Made by a program: the position numbers and the translations under genes
Notes under the pieces: model-generated
What the model saw: the letters and a program-made list of their open reading frames with translations, nothing else
What the model was told of the DNA's origin: nothing
Database searches by the model: none
Source of the DNA: an uncultured Bacilli bacterium
GTDB taxonomy: Bacteria; Bacillota_I; Bacilli_A; RF39; UBA660
DNA: 64,000 bases
Direction: 5' to 3'
NCBI GenBank assembly: GCA_934095865.1
Contig: CAKOKU010000006.1
Span: forward strand, 1-64,000
Shown here: positions 50,911 to 59,311 of the stretch, piece by piece
Position numbering within the stretch: position 1 is the first letter of the stretch
How the letters are laid out: every line of letters starts with the position of its first letter

Positions 50911-51483
50911 ATGAAAAAAATAGGGATTGATATAGATGATACTGTAATGAATACAATAGATATCATTGACAAAGAAGCACTGTATTTTGATAAAAATTTT
51001 GTCCAAAATCGCGGCTATAAAGATAAAAATAAATATGAATTTAATGAAAGATTTTATTGGGACTCGGAAACCAAAAGAGCTTTCTTTAAATATTTTCGTC
51101 AAAACAAAAAATACTTAGAAGCTACCCCAAAAGAAGATGCTGTTTATTATCTGAATAAACTATATGACGAAGGATATGAAATATATTTTATAACAAGACG
51201 AAGCGCTGATGCTGATTTTGATGTTCTTGAGTTAACTAAAAAAGACTTGACTACTAAGGGTTTTAAATATACTGATGTTTATATTGGCGTTTCTAAAAAA
51301 GGCCAAAAGTGTCAAGAATTGGGTATAGACATTTTTATAGATGATTCACTTGAACAGATTTTGGATGTCGAAAGTTATGGCATTAAAACCATATTAATTG
51401 ATAATTGGTATAATAAAGATTATCAAAAAGAAAAATATTCTAATTTCAAAGATATATATAATAAAATTAAAGAATTAATCTAA
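50911..51483 (+). CDS. HAD-family 5'-nucleotidase (NT5C/YqfW-like)
   Basis: A 190-residue HAD phosphatase. DIDDT at 7-11 supplies the nucleophile D7 and acid/base D9. ITRRSAD is motif II and IDIFIDDSLEQILD is motif IV. The pattern fits the 5'(3')-deoxyribonucleotidase family (NT5C/YqfW), which removes phosphate from nucleotides. It lies between ruvA and ruvB, two bases after the ruvA stop. It may help recycle nucleotides, but the link to recombination is only positional. Confidence 0.82.
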   Translation: MKKIGIDIDDTVMNTIDIIDKEALYFDKNFVQNRGYKDKNKYEFNERFYWDSETKRAFFKYFRQNKKYLEATPKEDAVYYLNKLYDEGYEIYFITRRSADADFDVLELTKKDLTTKGFKYTDVYIGVSKKGQKCQELGIDIFIDDSLEQILDVESYGIKTILIDNWYNKDYQKEKYSNFKDIYNKIKELI

Positions 51484-51506
51484 AAAATAGTAAGGAGGAT
51501 TTAACT

Positions 51507-52505
51507 ATGCAAGATGATATTTATAACTTAAATTTAAAAGAAGATGAGTTTGATAAAAATATAAGACCAGAAACTTTAGATGAATATGTTGGTCAGACTG
51601 AAATTAAAGAAAACCTAAAGATTTTTATTAAAGCCTGTATGCTTCGAAATGAGGTTTTAGATCATGTTTTGTTGTATGGACCTCCTGGCCTTGGTAAAAC
51701 AACTCTTGCTCATATCATTGCTAATGAATTAGGCGTTAATATCAAAACTGCATCAGGACCTTCTATTGAAAAGTCTGGTGACTTAGCGGCCATTTTATCA
51801 AGTCTTGAAGAAGGCGATGTCTTATTTATTGATGAAATTCATCGTATGCCAAGATTTATTGAAGAAATATTATATCCTGCTATGGAAGATTTTGAATTAG
51901 ATATTGTGGTTGGCCAAGAAGGCAATACTCGTAACATTAAAATAGATTTACCACCATTTACTTTAGTTGGAGCAACCACTAGAGCCGGTGATATTTCCAG
52001 TCCACTACGTGATCGATTTGGCATTGTATCTAAATTGAATTACTATACCGATGAGGAATTAACTGATATTATTTTAAGAACATCAAAGGTCTTAAAAATG
52101 CCAATTGAAAAAGAAGCCGCCGTTGAATTAGCGAAAAGAAGTCGAAAAACACCACGTATTGCTAACCGTTTGTTTAAACGCGTAAGAGATTTTGCTCTTG
52201 TTGCTGGTGATAAAATAATTACTAAGGAACTAACCAAAAGCGCCTTAGCTCGTTTAAAAGTAGATAATTCTGGTCTTGATGCTATTGATATAGAATATTT
52301 AGAAGCTTTAATTTTAAAATTCAATGGTGGTCCCGTTGGTGCCGGTACAATAGCAACGTCAATTGGTGAAGAAGTTACAACAGTTGAAGATGTTGTTGAG
52401 CCTTTTCTTTTGCAAGAAGGTTTTGTAAAAAGAACCCAAAGAGGTCGTATAGCAACGGATAAAGCATATTTGCACCTTGGCCTTGAAAAACAAAATAAAA
52501 AATAA
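51507..52505 (+). CDS. ruvB: Holliday junction branch-migration ATPase RuvB
   Basis: A 332-residue AAA+ motor. Walker A GPPGLGKT is at 58-65, Walker B LFIDEIHR near 105-112, and sensor 1 is in LVGATTRAGDISSPLRDRFG. The winged-helix DNA-binding end has GGPVGAGTIATSIGEEVTTV and QEGFVKRTQRGRIAT. It drives branch migration with RuvA. A strong AAGGAGG box precedes it, and a terminator ends the operon. RuvC is not present, as is usual in Bacillota, where RecU takes its place. Confidence 0.98.
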   Translation: MQDDIYNLNLKEDEFDKNIRPETLDEYVGQTEIKENLKIFIKACMLRNEVLDHVLLYGPPGLGKTTLAHIIANELGVNIKTASGPSIEKSGDLAAILSSLEEGDVLFIDEIHRMPRFIEEILYPAMEDFELDIVVGQEGNTRNIKIDLPPFTLVGATTRAGDISSPLRDRFGIVSKLNYYTDEELTDIILRTSKVLKMPIEKEAAVELAKRSRKTPRIANRLFKRVRDFALVAGDKIITKELTKSALARLKVDNSGLDAIDIEYLEALILKFNGGPVGAGTIATSIGEEVTTVEDVVEPFLLQEGFVKRTQRGRIATDKAYLHLGLEKQNKK

Positions 52506-52531
52506 TTTTTTCGCAAGGAAGATAAATTTTT

Positions 52532-52560
52532 AGCATCTAATTTTTGTTAGATGCTTTTAA
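52532..52560 (+). terminator. terminator of the ruvA-ruvB operon
   Basis: AGCATCTAA (52532-52540) and TTAGATGCT (52547-52555) form a 9-bp stem with a T-rich loop, followed by TTTT. Confidence 0.8.
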
Positions 52561-52667
52561 AATCTTATCCTAATCAGCAATCCAAATTTTTTAAAAGACT
52601 GTTTAAATATACTATCTATTGAACTAAGTGTAGGTGATTTAAATTAAAAAATCTATAACAAAAATAA

Positions 52668-52696
52668 TTTACATTAAGTAGTGATTTTGCTATAAT
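52668..52696 (+). promoter_or_regulatory. SigA promoter of the coiled-coil gene at 52725
   Basis: TTTACA (52668-52673), 17 bases, and a perfect TATAAT (52691-52696), 28 bases before the start codon. Confidence 0.75.
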
Positions 52697-52724
52697 TATT
52701 TTAAGAATAAGGAGAGCTAGTGCG

Positions 52725-54812
52725 ATGAAAGACAGTCAAACTATATTAAAAAGATTAGAAAATTTATTACAACCTAAATCAGTAATTCTTACCTCTTTAT
52801 ATGAAAAAAGAGATAAAAATAATAATACTATTGCTAAGAAAAATAAAGCAATAGCCGAAAAACAAGAAAAGATAGCTAAACTTAATAAAGATATAGCTAC
52901 TTTAAACGAAGAAAATGAAACGTTGGTATCAACTTTAACGCCAATAAAAGACAATGATTTTAAGTTAATTATAAGCACTTTAAAATTAAATATTAACATT
53001 AAAGAAACCTTAAATAAATTAACAAATCATTTGCCACTTCAAATTACCATTCGTCAAAATGATATCAAAGATATTACTTCATCAATTGAAGAAGATAATG
53101 AAAAGGTAGCAGAATGCACTGAAGAAAATAATACTTTGGAAAAAGATATTACAGTGGCTTTGTTAAACCAAGAAAAATTAACATCTTTAGTTAAAGAAGC
53201 TCTTAGTGGTGATGTCAAGAGAAATAGAGATGAAGTAACTTCCATCTTAACTTCGGTTGAATTTACACCTGCCGAGGCTATAAGTGCTGCTAAATTGATA
53301 ATGTTTCCAGAAGATGAATTAATACCATTCTTCAAAGACTTTACGTTCCCTGAAATCGAATCTAAAGAAGAAAGCAAAACTGATAGTAATGAACATAATT
53401 CTCTTTCTGATTTTAATATTTTTAATATAACTTTTGATAATGAAAAAGGGTCAGCTGACGAAGAAACGGGCAGCTCTTCTGTTGAAGTGCCAAATGAACA
53501 AGAAGGTGAACCAACTAAAACCGATGATGAACCAATAAGTCTTAACGAAGATAATGAAACCTTTGCTAATATTTTAGAAGATGAAACCCCAATCTCATTT
53601 GAGAAATTAAAACAAGCATTTATGAGTAGTGATGATGAGGCTGAAGAACCTGATAAAGAAATCGCTGATACTTTAGAAGATATTGCCCTAAATCTTGAAA
53701 ACTTAACTTCTGCTACTGAAGAAAAAAACGAACCAATAGAAGAATCTAATGTTAATGATGATGCAGAAATTTCAGCGAATCCAGAAGAATCTGAAGCAGA
53801 ACTAAATTCAGAACCCGAAAATACAGAACAAGAAACAAAAGATGAAACCCCAGCTTCTAAATTAGATTTAAGTTTTCTAGATAAATCTTTAGAAGACCTT
53901 GCTTTAGTTAATATCACTAGCGCTGATGTCGATGAAAATAAATTAAAAGAAACTATTAACTCAAACGCTATTGACACTTCTAGTATATCATTAACTATTT
54001 ATAAATATGGTTTAGATAATTATTTAGAAAATATCAATATCCTAAAAAATAATGGCTATAATCCAACGGCGATGGAATTAGATAAATTTGGCATTAGCCT
54101 TGCTTTAGTAACACCGACTGAACTTCAAGCAAAACTAAAAGTCTTAAATGATTACAAAATTGATTTAAAGATGCCAAACGGAAAACTTGCTTTAAAAGTA
54201 TTATGCGTACCAACTGAAAAATTAGTAGATAAATTAGATGCCATCATTGAGTGTCAAGAAAATAATTTATTAATTTACGATGTAAACGTATTAAGTAAAA
54301 ATGTTACTAACATTATTGAATGTATTATGTTCTGTAAAAAATATGGAATACCTTATACCGAAGAGAAGAATAACATCTTAGTATACCGTCCTTATGTATA
54401 TAGTGAATCTTCTCTAGAAAAATTAGTAGAAAAGAAAGTAGACTTAAATTTATTACCTACCAAAGAGGAAAGCAATAAAAAACTAGTAGATTACTTAAAT
54501 CAAGAAGTTCTATCATGTTTAACAGATGCCAACCAATCACTTTTAACTGTTAAATTAAATAATGCGACTGCTTTTGACAAATTTACAGCTCTAGAACAAA
54601 AATTAGAGAGTACTTTCATGGTAAAAGGAAATGCTTATATAATCAATGGTAGTGCTTTCTCAGTTCAAAATACAAAACGTAATTTAATTGTCTTAGCAAA
54701 TAGTAATCTAACTGCCAGCACCTGTGAACTTCTTACTTCGGCTTTATTCTTTAACAGTGGCAAAGATGTTACAAATATAGCTAAAGTAAAAGAAAGCATA
54801 GGGGAGGAATAA
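52725..54812 (+). CDS. coiled-coil protein with acidic linker, unknown function
   Basis: A 695-residue cytoplasmic protein in three parts. Residues 1-165 form coiled coils (KKNKAIAEKQEKIAKLNKDI). Residues about 225-385 are very acidic and disordered (EDETPISFEKLKQAFMSSDD). The last 310 residues form a folded helical domain with repeats about 35 residues long (ITIYKYGLDNYLENINILKN-like; NGYNPTAMELDKFGISLALV). It has no signal or membrane span. Architecture resembles the 838-residue protein at 2945. The small gene at 54814 follows by one base and may encode a partner related to its repeats. No family was recognised. Confidence 0.83.
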   Translation: MKDSQTILKRLENLLQPKSVILTSLYEKRDKNNNTIAKKNKAIAEKQEKIAKLNKDIATLNEENETLVSTLTPIKDNDFKLIISTLKLNINIKETLNKLTNHLPLQITIRQNDIKDITSSIEEDNEKVAECTEENNTLEKDITVALLNQEKLTSLVKEALSGDVKRNRDEVTSILTSVEFTPAEAISAAKLIMFPEDELIPFFKDFTFPEIESKEESKTDSNEHNSLSDFNIFNITFDNEKGSADEETGSSSVEVPNEQEGEPTKTDDEPISLNEDNETFANILEDETPISFEKLKQAFMSSDDEAEEPDKEIADTLEDIALNLENLTSATEEKNEPIEESNVNDDAEISANPEESEAELNSEPENTEQETKDETPASKLDLSFLDKSLEDLALVNITSADVDENKLKETINSNAIDTSSISLTIYKYGLDNYLENINILKNNGYNPTAMELDKFGISLALVTPTELQAKLKVLNDYKIDLKMPNGKLALKVLCVPTEKLVDKLDAIIECQENNLLIYDVNVLSKNVTNIIECIMFCKKYGIPYTEEKNNILVYRPYVYSESSLEKLVEKKVDLNLLPTKEESNKKLVDYLNQEVLSCLTDANQSLLTVKLNNATAFDKFTALEQKLESTFMVKGNAYIINGSAFSVQNTKRNLIVLANSNLTASTCELLTSALFFNSGKDVTNIAKVKESIGEE

Positions 54813-54813
54813 A

Positions 54814-55101
54814 ATGAATTATTTAGAAAAACTTGGTTTCACTCAAGAAGAAATCATCGAATTTGCCCAAAATATTCCGGAAAATTTAAAAAAGGTCTTA
54901 ACCAAAGAAGAAGCGTTAGTAAGTGCAAATATTAATTTTTTACATGAACTTGGAATCAATAACTATAAAGAAATATTTATAACTTATTATGATATGTTTT
55001 TGATGGACAGTTCTAAATTTCAAGAAGTTTTTAATAAATACGATCAAGAAGATTTAATTGATAAATTAAATAAGAATATGACAATTATAGAATATCTATA
55101 A
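54814..55101 (+). CDS. small helical protein, partner of the coiled-coil protein
   Basis: A 95-residue helical, acidic protein (MNYLEKLGFTQEEIIEFAQN ... EYL). It starts one base after the stop of the 695-residue protein, with a GGGGAGGA box inside that gene, so the two are made together. ITYYDMFLMDSSKFQEVFNK resembles the spacing of the helical repeats at the end of the larger protein. Function unknown. Confidence 0.75.
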   Translation: MNYLEKLGFTQEEIIEFAQNIPENLKKVLTKEEALVSANINFLHELGINNYKEIFITYYDMFLMDSSKFQEVFNKYDQEDLIDKLNKNMTIIEYL

Positions 55102-55114
55102 TTAGACTAAATAA

Positions 55115-55158
55115 TAAGGAGGTATCTTTATAAGAAAGGATACTTCCTTTTTTAGTAA
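55115..55158 (+). terminator. terminator of the coiled-coil operon
   Basis: AAGGAGGTATC (55116-55126) pairs with GATACTTCCTT (with one G-U pair) near 55139-55149, followed by six T. Confidence 0.75.
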
Positions 55159-55268
55159 CTTTAAATAATAAAAATATCTTAAATTAATAAAAATAATGAA
55201 TTTCCTAGGTAATTTAAAGTATTAAAAACATCATTAATTATCCAAATTTAAAAATAATTTCTAAATTA

Positions 55269-55328
55269 TTAAGAAAGAATTAAGGCACAACATACGAATG
55301 ACATCACATTTAGTTTCATATTAAACAT
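55269..55328 (-). CDS. possible 19-residue hydrophobic micropeptide
   Basis: On the minus strand a 19-codon frame (MFNMKLNVMSFVCCALILS) begins at 55328. An AAAGGTGAG box lies eight bases before it, and an AT-rich hairpin with a T run follows the stop. The product would be a small hydrophobic peptide with two cysteines. No homologue is recalled. A chance frame in AT-rich DNA remains quite possible. Confidence 0.25.
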   Translation of the reverse strand: MFNMKLNVMSFVCCALILS

Positions 55329-55345
55329 TAAAATCTCACCTTTAA

Positions 55346-55374
55346 TTTACTTATAATATCAACCATGCTATAAT
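55346..55374 (+). promoter_or_regulatory. SigA promoter of pcrA
   Basis: TTTACT (55346-55351), 17 bases, and TATAAT (55369-55374) with a TGC extension. The short leader fits a start at 55396. Confidence 0.7.
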
Positions 55375-55395
55375 ACTGTTATGAAAGAGGTTTAT

Positions 55396-57504
55396 ATGGA
55401 CTATTTAAATGATTTAAATGAACAGCAAAGATTGGCCGTAACCCATATAAATGGTCCTTGTTTAGTCTTAGCTGGCGCCGGCTCTGGCAAAACTAGAGTT
55501 TTAACAACAAGAATTGCTTATTTAATTGCAAATGGCATTCCTTCCTATAATATTTTAGCCATAACTTTTACCAATAAAGCGGCTAAAGAAATGAAAGAAC
55601 GACTAGAGGCATTAGTTCCCAATAATTTTGCTTTTGTTGGAACCTTTCACTCTTTAGGTGTTCGCTTATTAAGAGAAAATGCTAATGTTTGTGGCTTGCA
55701 AAATAATTTTACAATTATTGACTCAGATGACGTTTTAAGTATAATTAAAAAAATTATGAAAGAAAAAGGTATTGATCCTAAAGAGTTAGCGCCATCTTAC
55801 GTTCGTAATAGAATAAGTTTTATAAAGAATGAGAATCTAAGTGAAGAAGCTATCAATAGACTATTTAATACCGATGCCGAAAAGAAATGTTTAGAAATAT
55901 ATCGCGAATATCAAAGTATATTAAGAAAAAGTAACTCGGTTGACTTTGACGATTTACTAGTTCTACCTGTCAAAATGTTTAAAGAATACCCTGAAATATT
56001 AGAAAAATATCAAGAAAAGTGTCAGTATATTTTAGTCGATGAATATCAGGACACTAACGAAGTTCAATATCAATTTAATCGACTATTAGCGGCCAAATAC
56101 CGTAATTTGTTTGTCGTTGGTGATGCCAATCAATCCATCTATGGCTTCCGTAATGCTAACTTTAGAAATATTTTGAATTTTGAAAAAGACTATAAGGATG
56201 CTTATGTTGTTACATTAGATAGTAATTACCGCAGTACCAATAACATATTAGAATGTGCTAACTGCGTTATTAGAAATAACAAAGAACGCAAAGAATTAAA
56301 TTTAAAGGGTACTATTGGTGAAGGCGTTAAAACCAAATATATAACTTGTGAAAGTGGCCGCGATGAAGTAAATACGGTATTAGAAGAAATCAAAAAGCTA
56401 TATAATGAAGGTTATGATTATAAAGAAATTGGTATATTATACCGCACTAATGGTCAATCCCGTCTATTAGAAGAAGGGTTCTTAAAAGCCAATATTCCAT
56501 ATAATGTAGTTGGTGCTTATTACTTCTATCAAAGAAAAGAAATTAAAGATTTATTAAGTTACTTAAAACTTATAAGTAATCAAAATGATGACATTGCCTT
56601 AAGAAGAGTAATTAATGAACCAAAACGTAAAATTGGTGAATCAACCATAAATAGATTAGAATCAGAAGCTAAAACTCAAGGAATAAGTATGTTTGATGCT
56701 ATTACAGGAGGACGTGAATTAGGCTTTAAAGAAATCATTCTTGATATTAAAAAAGCCGCCGAAAACTTATCTTTAACCGAACTCGTTTCTTATGTTTTAG
56801 AAAAAAGTGGTATGCTTGCTGAATTACAAAGTGAAAAATCATTAGAAAATGAATTACGTCTAGAAAACCTTGAAGAATTTAAATCAGTAACAGCTTCTTT
56901 TGAAGAACGAACTGGCTCGGTAAATTTAAATGACTTTTTAGAAGAAATTTCTTTGGTAGCTGATATGTCTGAACATAAAGAAGAAAAAGATGCGGTAACT
57001 TTAATGACAATTCACAGCGCTAAAGGCCTAGAGTTTTCTTGCGTATTTCTAGTTGGGATGGAAGAAGGCATCTTTCCACATCAAAATTCATTATATAATG
57101 AAAAAGAAGTTGAAGAAGAGCGCCGATTATGTTATGTTGGTATCACCAGAGCAAAAAAACGACTATTTATCACCAACAGCCGCCGTCGAATCTTGTATGG
57201 CCATGAACAAATGAATCCGCCTTCAAGATTTATAAAAGAAATAAATCCAGAACTATTAGAAGTAATTGATAATCGTCTTAATATTAAAAATATGTTTCAT
57301 CAATCTTCTAATTCATGGAGTAACAATGTTTCTAAATCTGGTGAGATTGCTACCTTCAAAGTAGGGGACCATCTAATGCATAGTTTATTTGGCCGTGGTA
57401 CCGTAGTTAGTGTTGATGATACCTATTTAACAGTAGCTTTTAGTAGTCGCTTTGGAATTAAGAAAATAATGCGTAGTTTTAAAGGCATTAGAAAAATAGA
57501 TTGA
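55396..57504 (+). CDS. pcrA: ATP-dependent DNA helicase PcrA/UvrD
   Basis: A 702-residue SF1A helicase used in repair and in plasmid and replication processing. Motifs in order: Q motif LNEQQ, Walker A AGAGSGKT (26-33), ITFTNKAAKEM, VDEYQDTNEVQ, GDANQSIYGFR, IHSAKGLEF and VGITRAKKRL. The C-terminal Tudor-like end (FKVGDHLMHSLFGRGTVVSV) that binds RNA polymerase is present. ATG 55396 has AAAGAGG upstream; the ATG at 55381 contains that box. PcrB and ligA, frequent neighbours, are not here. Confidence 0.97.
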   Translation: MDYLNDLNEQQRLAVTHINGPCLVLAGAGSGKTRVLTTRIAYLIANGIPSYNILAITFTNKAAKEMKERLEALVPNNFAFVGTFHSLGVRLLRENANVCGLQNNFTIIDSDDVLSIIKKIMKEKGIDPKELAPSYVRNRISFIKNENLSEEAINRLFNTDAEKKCLEIYREYQSILRKSNSVDFDDLLVLPVKMFKEYPEILEKYQEKCQYILVDEYQDTNEVQYQFNRLLAAKYRNLFVVGDANQSIYGFRNANFRNILNFEKDYKDAYVVTLDSNYRSTNNILECANCVIRNNKERKELNLKGTIGEGVKTKYITCESGRDEVNTVLEEIKKLYNEGYDYKEIGILYRTNGQSRLLEEGFLKANIPYNVVGAYYFYQRKEIKDLLSYLKLISNQNDDIALRRVINEPKRKIGESTINRLESEAKTQGISMFDAITGGRELGFKEIILDIKKAAENLSLTELVSYVLEKSGMLAELQSEKSLENELRLENLEEFKSVTASFEERTGSVNLNDFLEEISLVADMSEHKEEKDAVTLMTIHSAKGLEFSCVFLVGMEEGIFPHQNSLYNEKEVEEERRLCYVGITRAKKRLFITNSRRRILYGHEQMNPPSRFIKEINPELLEVIDNRLNIKNMFHQSSNSWSNNVSKSGEIATFKVGDHLMHSLFGRGTVVSVDDTYLTVAFSSRFGIKKIMRSFKGIRKID

Positions 57505-57531
57505 AATTATTAGAAAAGGAAGAAAAATTTT

Positions 57532-58425
57532 ATGGAATTAGTAATAATGGCCGCTGGAATGGGCTCAAGATTTGGGGGTTTAAAACAAATTGAACCAATG
57601 GGACCAAATGGAGAATTTATCATAGATTATTCTATTTATGATGCCATAAAAGCCGGCTTTAATCGAGTTATTTTTATAATTAAAAAGGAAAATGCTGAAG
57701 TATTTAAAGAAACTATTGGTAAAAGGGTAGAAGGACATATAGCTGTTAGCTATGTTTACCAAGATATGGATGACATTCCAAGTAAGTATATAGGAACTAA
57801 TCGTGAGAAACCATGGGGGACAGCGCACGCAATTTATTGTTGCCGTAATATTGTAAAAGAACCATTTGCTATTATAAATGCCGATGATTTCTACGGTGAA
57901 GATGCCTATAAGAAAGCCGCTGAGTTTCTAACTAAAGAAGCCAAAGGCACCAATTTTGGTATGGTTGGTTACCGTGTTGTTAATACTTTAACTGAAAATG
58001 GCTCTGTAAAAAGAGGAATTTGTAGCTCAGAAAATGGTTATTTAACCAGTTTAATTGAATCAAAAGTTGAAAGAAAAAACGGCGTAATCGAAGCTAGCCC
58101 ATTGAGTGGAGCTGAAACTTTTACCGTTTCAGATAATGCTTTAGTTTCTATGAATATGTTTCTATTTACCCCAGATATTTTTGGCATTTTAGAAAATGAT
58201 ATAGTAACATACTTTCAAAAACATGAAAGCAATTTAAATGAAGGTGAATTCCTAGTCCCTGATGTAGTTTTTGATCATCTAGGAAAGAAAGATATAACTG
58301 TTAAAGTTTTAGATACTTCTAGTGTTTGGTATGGAGTAACATATAGAGAGGATGCTCTTTATGTTAAAAATTCAATACAAAAATTAGTTAGTGACGGTAA
58401 GTATCCATTAAATTTATGGCAATAA
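57532..58425 (+). CDS. sugar-phosphate nucleotidyltransferase-like protein
   Basis: A 297-residue NTP-transferase. MAAGMGSRFGGLKQIEPMGP is the nucleotide-binding loop, and AIINADDFYG carries the metal-binding aspartates. PWGTAHAIYCCRN resembles the GTA-like signature of GlmU/RmlA enzymes. It probably joins a nucleotide to a sugar phosphate or related small alcohol phosphate; the substrate cannot be named. The start follows pcrA by 27 bases with an AAAAGGAAG box, so the two may be co-transcribed. Length suits a single-domain enzyme. Confidence 0.82.
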   Translation: MELVIMAAGMGSRFGGLKQIEPMGPNGEFIIDYSIYDAIKAGFNRVIFIIKKENAEVFKETIGKRVEGHIAVSYVYQDMDDIPSKYIGTNREKPWGTAHAIYCCRNIVKEPFAIINADDFYGEDAYKKAAEFLTKEAKGTNFGMVGYRVVNTLTENGSVKRGICSSENGYLTSLIESKVERKNGVIEASPLSGAETFTVSDNALVSMNMFLFTPDIFGILENDIVTYFQKHESNLNEGEFLVPDVVFDHLGKKDITVKVLDTSSVWYGVTYREDALYVKNSIQKLVSDGKYPLNLWQ

Positions 58426-58729
58426 AAACTAGTCAATAATTTATTTTAATATAAGAATTAGTATATTTCTATTTGAGTATACTAATTTTTTTCTATTTAA
58501 ATACCTTAAACTTTGTCTTAAGTTAGCAATTATCATCATATAATTTTTTTCTAAACTTTGAATTTAGCGTAAATTTATACTTCAAAATACTAATTTAGTC
58601 TAAAATATTTGTTTTCAATAGCAAAATAAATTAGTTTAAAAGAATTTGTTAATCTAAAAATGAAAAATGGTAATTTGCATTACCGAATAATTATAGTAAA
58701 ATATAAAAAAGATTAAGGAGATATGTAAT
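58426..58729. other. AT-rich intergenic region
   Basis: No coding region is seen. The left part holds a terminator (58456-58492). The right end holds a promoter: TTGCAT (58675-58680), 16 bases, TAAAAT (58697-58702), serving the gene at 58730. The 180 bases between are more than 80 percent AT with nothing recognisable. Confidence 0.6.
58456..58492 (+). terminator. terminator of pcrA-nucleotidyltransferase unit
   Basis: AATTAGTATA (58456-58465) and TATACTAATT (58478-58487) form a 10-bp stem followed by five T. Confidence 0.75.
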
Positions 58730-59224
58730 ATGCAAAAATATAAAATAGATAAAGAAGTAGGCTATTTGGACAGAGATTTAACTTTAACACAATCAGATCT
58801 AAATTATTTACTAACTCATGAAATGGCCAAAAAGTTGAGCCTAACTAAACAAAAGAAGTATAATGCCACGTATTTAATACTAGAAACGGGATTTTTATTT
58901 TTAGAATTAAATGATTATAATACTAGATTTAATTTGCTCAAAAAATATTTACTTTTACGACAAAATATGAACTTTATGAATGAACAATATCTTAAAGATA
59001 TAGATGCTATATATAAAATATCATCAGAAAAAATCTATCAAACAATTGTTTTCTATGATGGTCAAATATATGATTTCAATACTATTTTAAAGAAGATTTT
59101 AACAACTCAAGAGTATAAATTAAAAGCAGAAAATAAAAATTACGTTGTTTGGTTTCAAAATAAAATAGTTTGGAAATTGATATATAATGAGGGGGTATAT
59201 CTTTTAAAAAGAGTTAAAAGTTAA
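58730..59224 (+). CDS. small protein of unknown function
   Basis: A 164-residue soluble, basic and aromatic-rich protein (YNATYLILETGFLFLELNDY; ENKNYVVWFQNKIVWKLIYN). It has no signal, membrane span or motif that I recognise. The N-terminal half is helical and the C-terminal half beta-rich. AAGGAGA precedes ATG 58730 and a TTGCAT-N16-TAAAAT promoter lies upstream. It stands alone; the next gene is convergent. Confidence 0.75.
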   Translation: MQKYKIDKEVGYLDRDLTLTQSDLNYLLTHEMAKKLSLTKQKKYNATYLILETGFLFLELNDYNTRFNLLKKYLLLRQNMNFMNEQYLKDIDAIYKISSEKIYQTIVFYDGQIYDFNTILKKILTTQEYKLKAENKNYVVWFQNKIVWKLIYNEGVYLLKRVKS

Positions 59225-59311
59225 AATTGCCCAAAGAAAAAGGATTGTGAACTTTAAATCATTTGCTCCAATCCCATCATAAAATTATTAATACCAAGAT
59301 TCTCGTTAATT

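Noticed and set aside
53054..53977. Long minus-strand open frame of 307 codons opposite the coiled-coil gene at 52725
   Set aside because: It is the complement of a very acidic, GAA/GAT-rich coding stretch, which yields serine- and phenylalanine-rich frames by chance. It has no ribosome-binding site, and the plus-strand gene is well supported.
57532..58425. Naming the nucleotidyltransferase as galU, rmlA or glmU
   Set aside because: Conserved start motif is shared by all these enzymes, and the length and later motifs do not match any single one well enough.
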